Shown here: positions 15,751 to 26,297 of the stretch, in pieces
How the letters are laid out: each line of letters begins with the position of its first letter
How positions within the stretch are numbered: the stretch's first letter is position 1
Made by a program: the position numbers and the translations under genes
The notes under the pieces: model-generated
Seen by the model: only the letters and a program-made list of their open reading frames with translations
What the model was told of the DNA's origin: nothing
Databases searched by the model: none
Assembly (NCBI RefSeq): GCF_001421505.1
Contig: NZ_LMKL01000004.1
Coordinates: 445,003 to 509,002 of the forward strand
Length of the DNA stretch: 64,000 nucleotides
Origin: Sphingomonas sp. Leaf17
Lineage (GTDB): Bacteria; Pseudomonadota; Alphaproteobacteria; Sphingomonadales; Sphingomonadaceae
Direction: 5' to 3'

Positions 15751-17802
15751 ATGCGCTCATCGCTGTTCGTTGCTTCCCTGCTCGCCACCGTCGCGGTCGC
15801 GGGTGGTATCCATGCCCAGTCTGCTCCGGCTCCCAAGGCAGCCGCACCTGCCGCGTCGGACAAGGCCGAGATCGGCGACTTTGGCGTCGACCTTGCCGGG
15901 CGCGACACCAGCGTGAAGCCGGGTGACGACTTCTTCGACTACGCGAACGGCAACTGGTACAAGGCGACCGTGATCCCCGAGGACCGCTCGTCCTACGGCA
16001 TGTTCCACAAGCTGCAGGATCGCTCGCTCGAACAGACGCGGACCATCCTCGACGCCGCCGCCGCCCGGCCGGGTGACAAGATCGGCACCTATTACACCAG
16101 CTTCATGGACGAGGCCGGGGCGAACGCGAAGGGTGCGACCCCGGTCAAGCCGTGGCTCGATGCGATCAAGGCCGCGCCGGACAAGACCGCGCTGGCCGTC
16201 GAAATGGCCAGGCTGCAGCGGCAGGGCGTCGGCGGGTTCATCCGCATGGGCGTCGGCCAGGACGACAAGGCCCCCGACACCTATGTCGTCAGCGTCAGCC
16301 AGGGCGGCATCGGCCTGCCCGACCGCGACTATTATCTGAAGGACGATGCCAAGCTGGCCGCCGTCCGCACCGCCTATCAGGCGTATCTCGCCAAGATGCT
16401 GACGCTGGCCGGCGAACCGAATGCCGAGGCGCGGGCCGCCGCCGTCGTGGCGATGGAAACCGCGATTGCGAACGCACACTGGACCCGGGTCGAAAGCCGC
16501 GACGCCGACAAGACCTATAACAAATGGACCGCCGCCGACTTCACCGCAAAGGCGCCCGGCTTCCCATGGGCACCGTTCATGCAGACGATGGGCGTGGCCA
16601 ACCGGCCGGCGTATATCGTCGCCCAGCCAAGCGCGCTGACCGGCGAGGCCAAGGCCTATGCCGCCGCCCCGCTGGCGGTGCTGAAGGACTTTGCGATGCT
16701 GCGGGTGCTGCGCTCCTATGCGCCGTATCTGTCCAACGCGTTCGATCAGACCAACTTCGCCTTTTACGGCACGACCCTGTCGGGCACGCCGCAGCAGCAG
16801 GCACGGTGGAAGCGTGGCGTGACGTTGGTCAGTGACGGCATGGGCGAGGCGATCGGCGAGCAATATGTCGCCAAATATTTCCCGCCCGAATCGAAGGCGG
16901 CCGCCGACGCGCTGGTCAAGAACGTGATCGCGGCGATGGGCGACCGTCTGGCCAAGCTGGAATGGATGGCCCCCGAGACAAAGGCCAAGGCGCAGGCCAA
17001 GCTGGCGGCGTTCACGCCCAAGATCGGCTACCCCGACAAGTGGCGGGATTATTCGGCATTGCAGATCCGTCCCGGCGATCTGGTCGGCAATGTCGCGCGC
17101 GCCAATGCGTTCGAATATGACCACGACCTGGCCAAGCTGGGCCAGCCGATCGACCGCGGCGAATGGTTCATGACGCCGATGACGATCAACGCCTATGCCA
17201 ACCCGACGATGAACGAAATCGTGTTCCCGGCCGCGATCCTCCAGCCGCCGTTTTTCGATCCGAAGGCGGACCCGGCGGTCAACTATGGCGGGATCGGCGC
17301 GGTCATCGGTCACGAGATCAGCCATCACTTCGACGATCAGGGCCGCAAATACGATGCGACCGGCAAGCTGACCGACTGGTGGACGCCGCAGGACGTCACC
17401 CGGTTCAAGGCGTTCACCGACGCGCTGGTGAAGCAGTATGACGCCTATGAGCCGCTGCCGGGCCAGCATATCCAGGGTGGCCTGACACTGGGGGAGAACA
17501 TCGCCGATCTGGCCGGCCTCACCGTGGCGCTCGATGCGTATCACAAGTCGCTGGGTGGCAAGCCCGCGCCGGTGATCGACGGCACGACCGGCGACCAGCG
17601 CTTCTATTACGGCTGGGCCGGCGTGTGGCGCAGCAAGCAGCGGGAGGCGGCGTTGCGTCAGGCGTTGCTCAGCGATCCGCATTCGCCCGGACACCAGCGC
17701 GTGCTGACCGTGCGCAATCTGGACCCCTGGTATGCGGCATTCAACGTGAAGCCGGCGGATGCCCTGTATCTGGCCCCCGCCAACCGGATTCGGATCTGGT
17801 GA
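15751..17802 (+). CDS. M13 family (neprilysin-like) zinc metallopeptidase
   Basis: 683 residues with a signal peptide (MRSSLFVASLLATVAVAGGIHAQ). The N-terminal M13 domain begins with DVSVKPGDDFFDYANGNWY-like sequence; the catalytic domain shows NAYANPTMNEIVFPAAILQPP, the zinc motif HEISHHFDDQG and the third ligand in ENIADLAG. It ends near the usual family C-terminus, although the conserved final CxxW is replaced by NRIRIW. It is expected to be a periplasmic or secreted oligopeptidase. Confidence 0.93.
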   Translation: MRSSLFVASLLATVAVAGGIHAQSAPAPKAAAPAASDKAEIGDFGVDLAGRDTSVKPGDDFFDYANGNWYKATVIPEDRSSYGMFHKLQDRSLEQTRTILDAAAARPGDKIGTYYTSFMDEAGANAKGATPVKPWLDAIKAAPDKTALAVEMARLQRQGVGGFIRMGVGQDDKAPDTYVVSVSQGGIGLPDRDYYLKDDAKLAAVRTAYQAYLAKMLTLAGEPNAEARAAAVVAMETAIANAHWTRVESRDADKTYNKWTAADFTAKAPGFPWAPFMQTMGVANRPAYIVAQPSALTGEAKAYAAAPLAVLKDFAMLRVLRSYAPYLSNAFDQTNFAFYGTTLSGTPQQQARWKRGVTLVSDGMGEAIGEQYVAKYFPPESKAAADALVKNVIAAMGDRLAKLEWMAPETKAKAQAKLAAFTPKIGYPDKWRDYSALQIRPGDLVGNVARANAFEYDHDLAKLGQPIDRGEWFMTPMTINAYANPTMNEIVFPAAILQPPFFDPKADPAVNYGGIGAVIGHEISHHFDDQGRKYDATGKLTDWWTPQDVTRFKAFTDALVKQYDAYEPLPGQHIQGGLTLGENIADLAGLTVALDAYHKSLGGKPAPVIDGTTGDQRFYYGWAGVWRSKQREAALRQALLSDPHSPGHQRVLTVRNLDPWYAAFNVKPADALYLAPANRIRIW

Positions 17803-17862
17803 TACCGGTCCGTCGCGGGCGATGCTTGACGGCGGCGTGAGCCGCGGTGAACAACGCCCGTG

Positions 17863-20289
17863 ATGGCAATTTTTTCACAATCCGCCTCGCGTCCGGGGGC
17901 ATCGACGCCGGTCCGCACCGCCGCGATCATCGCGGTGACCAGCGGACTGGCGGCGATCCTGCCGATCCTGTGGCTGGTCGGCAGTCCCGTCATCGCCGCG
18001 GGGTTCATGGCGGCGGCGCTGATCGTGGTCGGCGCGGTCGCCGCCTGGCGGATGCTCGCGCCGTCGCCGGTCGAGCCGGCGCGTACCGTCGACTGGGATC
18101 TTGCGCGAAGTCTGGCCGAGGCGAGCGCGGTGGCGGTGGCGGTGACCGACCGCGCGGGCCGGCTGGTCTGTGCCAACGACGCCTATGAAGGGCTGTTCGC
18201 GGGCTTTCCGACCCCGCCCGGCCTGCCGATCGACGCGCCCGGCGTTGCCGCCCTGACCGACGCTGGCCGACAGGCATGGCGCGACGGGCAGGCGCGGATC
18301 GACCGGCTTGTATCCGCCGGTCGCCGGCTGGCGGTTACGGTGGTCCGGTCGGGCGATGCCGCCGACCTGCTGGTCTGGCGCTTCGCACTAGCCCGCGACG
18401 AGGATCTGAGCGACGACGTCGCCGCGCTGATCGCGGGGGATACCGGCAACCGGCTGGGGGCCAGCGGGATCATGGTCGCGCTGATCGCGCCCGATGGCCG
18501 GGTTCGCGCCGCCAACCGGGTATTGCGCGCCCGCGCGATCGGGCAGGACGACGGCATCCGGGGCAGCGCCGGCAACGGTGGCACGATCGAGGGCAGCGAC
18601 TTCGCGCGGTTCCTCATCACCGACAGTCGCGGACTGGTCCGCTTCGAGCGCGAGGGGCTGGGCGGTCAGCCATTGCGCGTGTTGCAGGTGCCGTTCCTCG
18701 ACGGCGAGGATGCGCCGGTCCTGATCGTGCTGCTCGACGACGAGGATGACGCGCCGGCGATCGGCGCCAGCGCGTCGGCGCATGTCCGCAGTCTCGTCAG
18801 CCTGATGCCGTTCGGCATGGCGCTGGTCGATCGCGACGGGCGCTTCCTGCAGATGAACGACGCTTTCCTGCGCGCGGCCGGCGTGGATGGTGCCGCGCCG
18901 CCGCTCTACCCCGGAGATCTGGTGGTACGCGAGGACAAGACCGCGGTTGCCGACGCGATCCGCCGTTTTGCCGGTGGCGCGACGCATTCGGCCGACATGG
19001 CGGTACGGCTGAAGGGGCATCCGGACGAACCGGTCGCCCTCACCATAGCCGGCGCGCGGGGCCTTGGCGATGCGTCCGTGCTGCTCAGCCTGAAGGACAA
19101 CAGCGAGGAAAGCCGGCTGAAGCGCGAAGTGGCGCAGGCGACCAAGATGCAGGCGGTCGGCCAGCTCGCCGGCGGCGTCGCGCATGATTTCAACAACATC
19201 CTGACCGCGATCATCGGTCACTGCGACCTGATGCTGATGCGCCATTCGCCCGGCGACAGCGATTATGACGACATCCACCAGATCCGCACCAATTCCAACC
19301 GCGCCGCCGGCCTGACCCGCCAGCTGCTCGCCTTCAGCCGCCAGCAGACGCTCAGGCCGCAGATCCTGCAACTGCCCGACGTCGTGTCGGAAGTGTCGAA
19401 CCTGCTGACCCGCCTGCTGGGTGAAACGGTGCGGCTGGACGTCAGCCACGGCCGCAACCTGGGGCCGATCCGCGCCGATCCGGGGCAGCTGGAGCAGGTG
19501 GTCGTCAATCTGGCGGTCAATGCGCGCGACGCGATGCTCGGCAAATATCCGCGCGGCGGCGGCACCGTCGCCATCCAGACCCGCTCCGTGACGGCAGCGG
19601 ACGTGCGCCGCATGGCGTCGGACATCCTGCCGGTCGCCGATTACACTGCGCTGGAGATATCCGATACGGGGCACGGCATCCCGCCCGAAATCCTGCCCAA
19701 GATTTTCGAGCCGTTCTTCACCACCAAGGAGGTCGGCAAGGGCACCGGTCTTGGCCTGTCGACCGTCTATGGCATCGTCAAACAGTCCGGCGGCTATATC
19801 TTTGCCGATTCCAAGCCTGGCGAAGGCGCGCTGTTCAGTATCTATTTTCCGGTCCACGCCGCTGCCGCCGTCACGCGCGCGCCGACCATCCGCGCACCTG
19901 CACCCAAGCCGGTCGAACTGTGGGGATCGGGCACGATCCTGCTGGTCGAGGACGAGGACATGGTTCGCGCCGTCGCCGAACGCGCGCTGACGCGGCAGGG
20001 CTATACCGTGCTGACCGCCGAGAATGGCGAGGTCGCGCTGGAGGTGCTGGACCGGAGCGGGCGGCCCGACCTGCTGATCTCCGACGTGGTGATGCCGACG
20101 ATGGACGGGCCGACGATGGTCCGTCACGCGCGCGAACGATACCCCGACCTGCCGATCATCTTCATGTCGGGTTATGCCGAGGAACAGTTGCGCAAGTCGA
20201 TCGACCTCGAACATGTCGCCTTCCTGCCGAAACCCTTTTCGGTGCAGCAACTTGCCGAAGCGACTCGCGATGCGCTGACCGGGCGGTGA
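17863..20289 (+). CDS. cckA: Cell-cycle hybrid histidine kinase CckA
   Basis: 808 residues: two N-terminal membrane helices (about 20-62), PAS-like sensory segments (about 80-400), a HisKA domain with phospho-acceptor His441 in [21 protein letters not shown], an ATPase domain ([19 protein letters not shown], then the [20 protein letters not shown] lid), and a C-terminal receiver with Asp741 ([10 protein letters not shown]). This layout and the [15 protein letters not shown] wording are those of alphaproteobacterial CckA, which phosphorylates CtrA through ChpT. GTG 17860 is an equally possible start. No CtrA or ChpT gene is nearby. Confidence 0.9.
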   Translation: MAIFSQSASRPGASTPVRTAAIIAVTSGLAAILPILWLVGSPVIAAGFMAAALIVVGAVAAWRMLAPSPVEPARTVDWDLARSLAEASAVAVAVTDRAGRLVCANDAYEGLFAGFPTPPGLPIDAPGVAALTDAGRQAWRDGQARIDRLVSAGRRLAVTVVRSGDAADLLVWRFALARDEDLSDDVAALIAGDTGNRLGASGIMVALIAPDGRVRAANRVLRARAIGQDDGIRGSAGNGGTIEGSDFARFLITDSRGLVRFEREGLGGQPLRVLQVPFLDGEDAPVLIVLLDDEDDAPAIGASASAHVRSLVSLMPFGMALVDRDGRFLQMNDAFLRAAGVDGAAPPLYPGDLVVREDKTAVADAIRRFAGGATHSADMAVRLKGHPDEPVALTIAGARGLGDASVLLSLKDNSEESRLKREVAQATKMQAVGQLAGGVAHDFNNILTAIIGHCDLMLMRHSPGDSDYDDIHQIRTNSNRAAGLTRQLLAFSRQQTLRPQILQLPDVVSEVSNLLTRLLGETVRLDVSHGRNLGPIRADPGQLEQVVVNLAVNARDAMLGKYPRGGGTVAIQTRSVTAADVRRMASDILPVADYTALEISDTGHGIPPEILPKIFEPFFTTKEVGKGTGLGLSTVYGIVKQSGGYIFADSKPGEGALFSIYFPVHAAAAVTRAPTIRAPAPKPVELWGSGTILLVEDEDMVRAVAERALTRQGYTVLTAENGEVALEVLDRSGRPDLLISDVVMPTMDGPTMVRHARERYPDLPIIFMSGYAEEQLRKSIDLEHVAFLPKPFSVQQLAEATRDALTGR

Positions 20290-20364
20290 CGTGCCGGCCG
20301 CAGCGTGCCGGTGCCGTTACGATAATGCTTGGCGGATCGCACGAACCCCGCCTATGTCTGGCCC

Positions 20365-20715
20365 ATGTCGACGCCGAAAAATATCCTCATCGTCGAGGAC
20401 GAGCCCCTTATCGCCATGATGCTTGAGGATTTTCTCGACATTCTCGACCGTTCGGTCGCCGGCGTCGCCGACAGCGTGGCGTCTGCCATGACCCTGCTCG
20501 ACGCGGGCGGCATCGACGGCGCGATCCTCGACCTGAACCTGCGCGGTGGTGAGACGAGCGTGCCGATCGCGACCGCGCTGGCCGAGCGGAACATCCCCTT
20601 CGTCTTCGCGACGGGCGGCGGCTCCGACAGCGTCGACAAGGACTTCCGCGATCGACCCCGCCTGCAAAAGCCGTTCACGATGGATGGCGTCGAAAAGGCG
20701 TTGAACGCACTCTGA
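20365..20715 (+). CDS. Single-domain response regulator
   Basis: A 116-residue receiver without an output domain. Acidic pocket ED (11-12), phospho-acceptor Asp56 (AILDLNLRGGETS), Thr84 and Lys102 (LQKPF) are all present. It lies 75 bp after cckA on the same strand, so it may be a phosphate sink or shuttle for CckA or for an unlinked HWE-type kinase. The LNLRGGETS loop is typical of receivers paired with HWE/HisKA_2 kinases. Start ATG 20365 is inferred from alignment of the receiver fold; no strong SD is visible. Confidence 0.85.
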   Translation: MSTPKNILIVEDEPLIAMMLEDFLDILDRSVAGVADSVASAMTLLDAGGIDGAILDLNLRGGETSVPIATALAERNIPFVFATGGGSDSVDKDFRDRPRLQKPFTMDGVEKALNAL

Positions 20716-20742
20716 GCGGCGGCCTTTGACGTAATTGTCTTG

Positions 20743-20762
20743 CGCGAAACACCCGTTTCGCG
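20743..20762 (+). promoter_or_regulatory. Perfect hairpin in the ilvD leader
   Basis: CGCGAAAC and GTTTCGCG form an 8-bp perfect stem with a four-base loop, ending 14 bp before the ilvD ATG, in a stretch with no clear Shine-Dalgarno. It could block or shape ribosome entry, or be an operator. The role is unproven. Confidence 0.45.
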
Positions 20763-20776
20763 ACATAGGCGCGTCC

Positions 20777-22498
20777 ATGACGCACCAATTCGACAAGTCC
20801 CGCCTGCCGAGCCGCCACGTCTCCGTCGGTCCCGAACGCGCACCGCATCGCAGCTATTATTATGCGATGGGCATATCCGAGGAGGATATCGCCAAGCCGT
20901 TCGTCGCGCTGGCCAGTGCGGGCAACAACTCCGCGCCGTGCAACACGACGCTCGACCATCAGGCCGACGCCGCGCAAGAAGGCGTGATCGCGGGTGGCGG
21001 GATGCCGCGCCGGTTCAACACCATAACCGTCACCGACGGCATCGCCATGGGCCATCAGGGGATGAAATCCTCGCTGGTCAGCCGCGAGGTCATTGCCGAT
21101 TCGGTCGAGCTGTCGGTGCGCGGCCATTGCTATGACGCGCTGGTCGGCTTTGCGGGATGCGACAAGTCGCTGCCCGGCATGATGATGGCGATGCTGCGGC
21201 TGAACGTGCCGTCGATCTTCGTCTATGGCGGGTCGATCCTGCCCGGCCGGTTCCACGACAAGGACGTGACCGTCGTCGACGTGTTCGAGGCGGTGGGCCA
21301 GTTCGCCGCCGGCAACTGCCCGCTGAAGGACCTGACCGCGCTGGAAAAGGTCGCGTGCCCCGGCCACGGTGCCTGCGGTGGCCAGTTCACCGCCAACACC
21401 ATGGCCTGCGTTGGCGAGGCGATCGGCCTGTCGTTGCCCAACAGCAACATGATGCCCGCGCCGTTCCGCGCGCGCGACGAAATCGCGATCGCGGCCGGCA
21501 AGCAGGTGATGGACCTGGTCGGCCGCAACCTGCGTCCGCGTGACATCTGTACCCGCGAAGCCTTTGAAAACGCGGCGCGCGTCGTCGCGGCGACCGGTGG
21601 GTCGACCAACGCCGGCCTGCACCTGCCGGCGATGGCGAACGAGGCGGGGATCGACTTCGACCTGTTCGACGTGGCCGAGATCTTCAAGACCACACCGTAT
21701 ATCGCCGACCTGAAGCCGGGCGGCCGCTATGTCGCCAAGGACATGTACGAGGCCGGCGGCGTCTACATGCTGATGAAGACGCTGATGGACGGCGGCTTCC
21801 TGCACGGAGACTGCATGACCGTGACGGGCAAGACGCTGGCCGAGAATATCGACGAGGTGACGTGGAATCCCGACCAGAAGGTGATCTATGACGTGAAGAC
21901 GCCGATCACGCCGACCGGCGGCGTCGTCGGCCTGCGCGGCACCCTGGCCCCCGATGGCGCGATCGTGAAGGTCGCCGGCATGAAGCGGCTGGTGTTCGAG
22001 GGGCCGGCGCGGGTGTTCGACTGTGAGGAGGATACGTTCGTCGCAGTCGAGGCGCGCGACATCGCCGAAGGATCGGTGATCGTGATCCGCTATGAAGGGC
22101 CGAAGGGTGGCCCCGGCATGCGCGAGATGCTGTCGACCACCGCCGCATTGTACGGTCTGGGTCTGGGCGAGAAGGTGGCGCTGGTCACCGACGGGCGGTT
22201 CTCGGGCGGGACGCGCGGGTTCTGCATCGGCCATGTCGGGCCGGAGGCGGCCGATGGCGGACCGATCGCGCTGGTGAATGACGGCGACCTGATCCGCATC
22301 GACGCCGAAAACGGCACGATCGACCTGCTGGTCGCCGACGACGTGCTGGCCGAGCGCCGGGCGGCATGGCAGCCGCGCGTCAACGATTATCAGGCGGGCG
22401 CGCTGTGGCGCTACGCGCAGAATGTCGGGCCGGCGTGGCAGGGTGCGGTGACGCATCCGGGGGCCAAGGCCGAGCGGCACGTCTACGCGGACATCTGA
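20777..22498 (+). CDS. ilvD: Dihydroxy-acid dehydratase
   Basis: 573 residues of the IlvD/Edd family. Cluster-binding cysteines are seen at Cys55 (NSAPCN), Cys128 ([11 protein letters not shown]) and Cys200 ([18 protein letters not shown]). It carries out the third common step of valine, leucine and isoleucine synthesis, dehydrating dihydroxy-acids with an Fe-S cluster and Mg. [22 protein letters not shown] at the N-terminus argues for ilvD rather than edd. The C-terminal substrate-binding domain, with [12 protein letters not shown] and [12 protein letters not shown], is complete. Confidence 0.93.
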   Translation: MTHQFDKSRLPSRHVSVGPERAPHRSYYYAMGISEEDIAKPFVALASAGNNSAPCNTTLDHQADAAQEGVIAGGGMPRRFNTITVTDGIAMGHQGMKSSLVSREVIADSVELSVRGHCYDALVGFAGCDKSLPGMMMAMLRLNVPSIFVYGGSILPGRFHDKDVTVVDVFEAVGQFAAGNCPLKDLTALEKVACPGHGACGGQFTANTMACVGEAIGLSLPNSNMMPAPFRARDEIAIAAGKQVMDLVGRNLRPRDICTREAFENAARVVAATGGSTNAGLHLPAMANEAGIDFDLFDVAEIFKTTPYIADLKPGGRYVAKDMYEAGGVYMLMKTLMDGGFLHGDCMTVTGKTLAENIDEVTWNPDQKVIYDVKTPITPTGGVVGLRGTLAPDGAIVKVAGMKRLVFEGPARVFDCEEDTFVAVEARDIAEGSVIVIRYEGPKGGPGMREMLSTTAALYGLGLGEKVALVTDGRFSGGTRGFCIGHVGPEAADGGPIALVNDGDLIRIDAENGTIDLLVADDVLAERRAAWQPRVNDYQAGALWRYAQNVGPAWQGAVTHPGAKAERHVYADI

Positions 22499-22532
22499 CC
22501 CGGGTTCCGCGTGGCACGTTTCGGGACGGATC

Positions 22533-22582
22533 GCCGGTGAAGACCGGCGCTGACGATGGCGCGCAACTGCGCTATCGTCAGC
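22533..22582. repeat. Two adjacent intergenic hairpins after ilvD
   Basis: GCCGGT/ACCGGC (22533-22538 and 22543-22548, four-base loop) is directly followed by a longer dyad: GCTGACGAT (22549-22557) with ATCGTCAGC (22574-22582) and nested GCGC arms. There is no T tract on the plus strand, so this may be a mRNA 3'-end protecting structure or a REP-like element rather than an intrinsic terminator. Confidence 0.55.
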
Positions 22583-22604
22583 GGCCTGTTCCACGGAGAT
22601 TGCC

Positions 22605-22982
22605 ATGCGGCCCGCTACCCTGATGACCGCTGCGCTGATCCTTGCGCTGGGGGCCTGTTCATCGCCCGATACGACGAACGACACCGTGCCGGCCGAGGCC
22701 GTGCTGGCGGGCGACCCGGCACCCGAGACGCCGCCGGCCGAGCGGGTCGCCTGCGCGCGGGGTGACGTGCCGCTGACCGACGATTGCACGATCGAGCGCG
22801 GCACGGGCGGGATCATCACCATCCGCCATCCCGATGGCGCGTTCCGGCGGCTCGAGGCGGACGGCACCGCCGCCGATGGCGCGGAAACGGCGATCGTGAC
22901 CGCGGTCGATGGCGCGCGCGACGTGACGGTCGGCGGCGATCGCTACCGGCTTCCTCAAGGGTCGGCCGAAGCGTCGCGATGA
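22605..22982 (+). CDS. Small lipoprotein, unknown function
   Basis: 125 residues. The lipobox LGAC gives a lipidated Cys18 after MRPATLMTAALILALGA. The mature part contains ACARGDVPLTDDCTIERG and ITIRHPDGAFRRLEADG, a pattern seen in small periplasmic lipoproteins of sphingomonads without known role. The start ATG is preceded by GGAGA. Its stop is inside the nnr start (ATGA overlap), so nnr depends on its translation. Confidence 0.75.
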   Translation: MRPATLMTAALILALGACSSPDTTNDTVPAEAVLAGDPAPETPPAERVACARGDVPLTDDCTIERGTGGIITIRHPDGAFRRLEADGTAADGAETAIVTAVDGARDVTVGGDRYRLPQGSAEASR

Positions 22983-24376
22983 TCCCGATCACCGGCCAAC
23001 CGATCCTGACCGTCGCCGCCATGCACGCGGCGGAGGCGGCGTTGATCGCCCGCGAGGGCCTGTCGATCGACACGCTGATGACGCGGGCGGGCACGGCCAT
23101 TGCCGGGAGCGTCCGGCGATTATCCGGCGGGTCGGAGGTGCTGATCCTGTGCGGTCCCGGTAACAATGGCGGCGATGGCTATGTGGCGGCCAGCATCCTC
23201 CGGTGCGCCGGTGTGTCCGTTCGGGTAGCCGCCAGCGGTCCGCCCACGGCCGAGGCCGCCATACGGGCGCGGGCGGGATGGGACGCGCCGGTCGCGCCGA
23301 TGACCAGTGTGTCGCCCGCCCCGGTACTGGTCGATGCAGTGTTCGGTACCGGTCTTGCCCGCCCGGTCGAACCGGCCCTGTCCGGCGCGATCGGCGGATT
23401 GCTCGACCATGCGCCGTTGTCGATCGCGGTCGATGTGCCCAGCGGTATTGCCGGCGACACCGGCGCGCTGCTCGCCGGGCATCTGCGCGGGCGGGCCTTT
23501 ACCCTGACGCTGGCGCTTGGCGCGGTGAAGCCGGCGCATGTGCTGGAACCGGCGACCGGCGTCTGCGGTACGATCCGCCTGCTCGATATCGGCATCGACG
23601 CGCGTGACGCGGACACCCGCGTCATTGCGCCGCCCAGCCTGCCAGCACCGACCGCGACCAGCCACAAATACAACCGCGGGATGGTCGCGATCGTCGTCGG
23701 GGATATGCCCGGTGCCGCACGGCTGGCAGCCGTGGCGGCGGCGCGCGCCGGTGCGGGCTATGTCGCGCTGTATGGCGATGCGGGGCGGGTCGGCCCCGAT
23801 GCGCTGGTCCACCGCCCGCTGGATGACGATGCGTTGCGGGAGCCACGGATCGGCGCGATCCTGATCGGCCCCGGCCTCGGTCGAACCCGGGAGCAGGCCG
23901 ACCTGCTGCGGCGATTGATCGCGGAGGACCGGCATCCGCTGGTCATCGACGGCGACGCGCTGCACCTGCTGGACCCTGCCAGGCTGACTGGCCGCCGCCA
24001 TCCGGTGATCCTGACGCCGCACGCGGGCGAGTTCACCACGCTGTTCGGCGCGTCCGACGCCAGCCCGATGGCGCGCGCGCGGGACGCCGCCGGTGCGATC
24101 AACGCGACGATCGTGTTCAAGGGCGCGACGACCGTGATCGCCACGGATGCCCGGATGACGGTGTCGCCACGCGGTGACCCGTGGCTGTCGACGGCGGGCA
24201 CCGGCGATGTGCTGGCCGGGGCGATCGCGGCGATGCTGGCCGCGCCCGGGGCCGATCCGCATGCGGCGGCCGCCGCCGGGGTGTGGCTGCACGCGGCGGC
24301 GGCGCGCGCGGCGGGACCGGCTTTCATCGCCGATGATCTTGCCGCCGCGCTGTCGGCTGCTAGGGGCAGCGCATGA
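22979..24376 (+). CDS. nnr: Bifunctional NAD(P)HX epimerase/dehydratase
   Basis: 465 residues combining a YjeF N-terminal epimerase (about 1-215; VLILCGPGNNGGDGYVAA, VDVPSGI) and a C-terminal ATP/ADP-dependent dehydratase (about 220-465; LTPHAGEFTTLFG, FKGATTVIA, STAGTGDVLAG). It repairs hydrated NADH and NADPH damage products. Start and stop both overlap neighbours by ATGA, forming a three-gene coupled unit with the lipoprotein and the RNA methyltransferase. Confidence 0.94.
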   Translation: MIPITGQPILTVAAMHAAEAALIAREGLSIDTLMTRAGTAIAGSVRRLSGGSEVLILCGPGNNGGDGYVAASILRCAGVSVRVAASGPPTAEAAIRARAGWDAPVAPMTSVSPAPVLVDAVFGTGLARPVEPALSGAIGGLLDHAPLSIAVDVPSGIAGDTGALLAGHLRGRAFTLTLALGAVKPAHVLEPATGVCGTIRLLDIGIDARDADTRVIAPPSLPAPTATSHKYNRGMVAIVVGDMPGAARLAAVAAARAGAGYVALYGDAGRVGPDALVHRPLDDDALREPRIGAILIGPGLGRTREQADLLRRLIAEDRHPLVIDGDALHLLDPARLTGRRHPVILTPHAGEFTTLFGASDASPMARARDAAGAINATIVFKGATTVIATDARMTVSPRGDPWLSTAGTGDVLAGAIAAMLAAPGADPHAAAAAGVWLHAAAARAAGPAFIADDLAAALSAARGSA

Positions 24377-25566
24377 ACGAAATCATTCGCGTCGCCGCGC
24401 GCGGCGACGGCATCACCGCCGATGGCCGCCATGCCGCCTTTTCCGCCCCCGGCGACCTGCTGGCCGAGGACGGCACGCTGACTCACGGCCCGCATCACCA
24501 GGTGCCGCCCTGCCGGCACTTCCCGACCTGTGGCGGGTGCCAGCTCCAGCATCTCGACGACGAAAGCTATGCCGCGTTCGTGACCGACCGGGTGGCGTCG
24601 GCGCTGGACGGGCAGGGGCTGTCGGCACCCTTGCGCCCGCCGATCGTCTCGCCGCCGCGCACCCGCCGCCGCGCGACGCTGCATGCCGAATTCAAGGGCG
24701 GGCGCGTCCGGCTGGGGTTTGCCGAAGAAAAGTCGCACGCGATTGTCGACATCGCCGAATGTCACGTCCTGGCCCCGGCGTTGTTCGCGCTGGTGGCCCC
24801 CTTGCGGTCGTTGCTTCAGCAACTGGGGTTCAAGCGGCGCGCCGACGTCCACCTGACGCTGATCGACCAGGGAGTCGACCTGCTGATCGCCGGTTTTGCG
24901 CCCGAGGGGCTGAAGGCGGCGGAGGCGATCATCGCCTTTTGCGAACGGCACAAGGTCGCGCGCTTCTCGGTCGACGACGGCATGGGGCCGGAAACGCGGT
25001 GGGAGCCGGAACCCGTCACGATCACGCTTGGCGGGGTCGAGGTGCCGTTTCCGCCTGCCGCCTTCCTGCAGGCGACGGCCGAGGGCGAGGCTGCGCTGGT
25101 CGCCGGGGTGCTAGACGCGGTCGGCAATCCCGCTACGACGGCGGACATCTTCGCCGGCCTCGGAACCTTCGCGCTCGCACTGCCGGGCAAGGTCTATGCG
25201 GCGGAGGGCGCACGCGATGCGCTGTACGCGCTGAAGGCCGCCGCCAACCGGGTGCAACGCCCGGTGTTCCCCGAACATCGCGACCTGTACCGCCGGCCGC
25301 TGACGGTGGCCGAGCTGGACCGTTTCGACGCGGTGGTCATCGACCCGCCCCGCGCCGGGGCGCGTGACCAGATTCCGGCGCTGGCGGCGACCACAACGAG
25401 GGCGATCGCCTATGTCTCGTGCAACCCGGCCAGCTTCGCGCGTGATGCGAAGGATCTGTGCGAGGGCGGCTGGCGGATCGACTGGGTCCAGCCGGTCGGC
25501 CAGTTCCTGTGGTCGACGCATGTCGAGATGGTCGGCCGCTTCGTCCGCGATCAGCCGGCGGGGTAG
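24373..25566 (+). CDS. TrmA/RlmD-family RNA 5-methyluridine methyltransferase
   Basis: 397 residues. Four cysteines fit a [4Fe-4S] site: Cys47, Cys53, Cys56 ([14 protein letters not shown]) and Cys130 (IAECHVL). The SAM-binding [13 protein letters not shown] and the catalytic Cys350 in [12 protein letters not shown] follow, with DPPRAGA before it. The family makes m5U in tRNA (TrmA) or 23S rRNA (RlmC/RlmD); which target applies here cannot be read from sequence. The N-terminal TRAM domain seen in RlmD is very short here. It overlaps convergent truA by 16 bp. Confidence 0.88.
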   Translation: MNEIIRVAARGDGITADGRHAAFSAPGDLLAEDGTLTHGPHHQVPPCRHFPTCGGCQLQHLDDESYAAFVTDRVASALDGQGLSAPLRPPIVSPPRTRRRATLHAEFKGGRVRLGFAEEKSHAIVDIAECHVLAPALFALVAPLRSLLQQLGFKRRADVHLTLIDQGVDLLIAGFAPEGLKAAEAIIAFCERHKVARFSVDDGMGPETRWEPEPVTITLGGVEVPFPPAAFLQATAEGEAALVAGVLDAVGNPATTADIFAGLGTFALALPGKVYAAEGARDALYALKAAANRVQRPVFPEHRDLYRRPLTVAELDRFDAVVIDPPRAGARDQIPALAATTTRAIAYVSCNPASFARDAKDLCEGGWRIDWVQPVGQFLWSTHVEMVGRFVRDQPAG

Positions 25567-26297
25567 TCCGCACCCACGAAATACAGCCCGTCGGGGGGGG
25601 CGTTCAGACCCAGCCGGTTCCGGTCGCGCGCCGCCAATGCCTCGGCCACGCCGGCGACCGGCCAGCGTCCCATGCCGACCAGCGCGAGACAGCCGACCAT
25701 CGAGCGCACCTGATGATGCAGGAATGACCGGGCGGCGGCATGGATGACCAGCCGGTCGCCTGCCGCCATCACGTCCAGCCGGTCGAGCGTCCGCACCGGG
25801 CTGTCCGCCTGGCAGTGCGTCGAGCGGAAGGTGGTGAAGTCGTGCCGCCCGATCAGCGTCTGCGCCGCCGCCTGCATCGCGGCGGCGTCCAGCGGCTGTG
25901 GCACCTGCCACGCCAGCCCCGCCTCGTGCGTCAACGGCGCGCGGCGATTGACGATGCGATATTCGTAGCGACGGCCGACACAGGCGAAGCGCGCATGCCA
26001 ATCGTCGGGCACGATTTCGCAGGCCGTCACCGCGACCGGGCTGGGCCGCATCAGGGCGTTCATCGCCTCCATCAGCCGAAACGGCGTCACCTCGCGCGCC
26101 ACGTCGACATGCGCGCGCATCGCGATGCCGTGGACGCCGGCATCGGTTCGTCCGGCGGCATGGACCGCGACGGTCTCGCCGGTCATCTTCGCCACCGCCG
26201 CCTCCAGCGTCGCCTGGACGCTGGGGCCGTGCGCCTGCCGCTGCCAGCCCATGAATGGCCGGCCGTCATATTCCACCGTGAGCGCGAAGCGGGTCAC
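25551..26297 (-). CDS. truA: tRNA pseudouridine(38-40) synthase
   Basis: 248 residues; catalytic Asp52 in [10 protein letters not shown], with RRYEYRI and [11 protein letters not shown], the TruA motifs. It isomerises uridines 38-40 in the anticodon arm. Start codon overlaps the fmt stop (ATGA), giving an fmt-truA unit on the minus strand. The 3' end overlaps the convergent RNA methyltransferase by 16 bp. Confidence 0.95.
   Translation of the reverse strand: MTRFALTVEYDGRPFMGWQRQAHGPSVQATLEAAVAKMTGETVAVHAAGRTDAGVHGIAMRAHVDVAREVTPFRLMEAMNALMRPSPVAVTACEIVPDDWHARFACVGRRYEYRIVNRRAPLTHEAGLAWQVPQPLDAAAMQAAAQTLIGRHDFTTFRSTHCQADSPVRTLDRLDVMAAGDRLVIHAAARSFLHHQVRSMVGCLALVGMGRWPVAGVAEALAARDRNRLGLNAPPDGLYFVGADYPAG

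Noticed and set aside
14992..17802. A 936-residue frame joining smpB and DUF2062 shadow to the M13 peptidase
   Set aside because: The signal peptide begins at ATG 15751 and the upstream part is the wrong frame of smpB and the DUF2062 gene.
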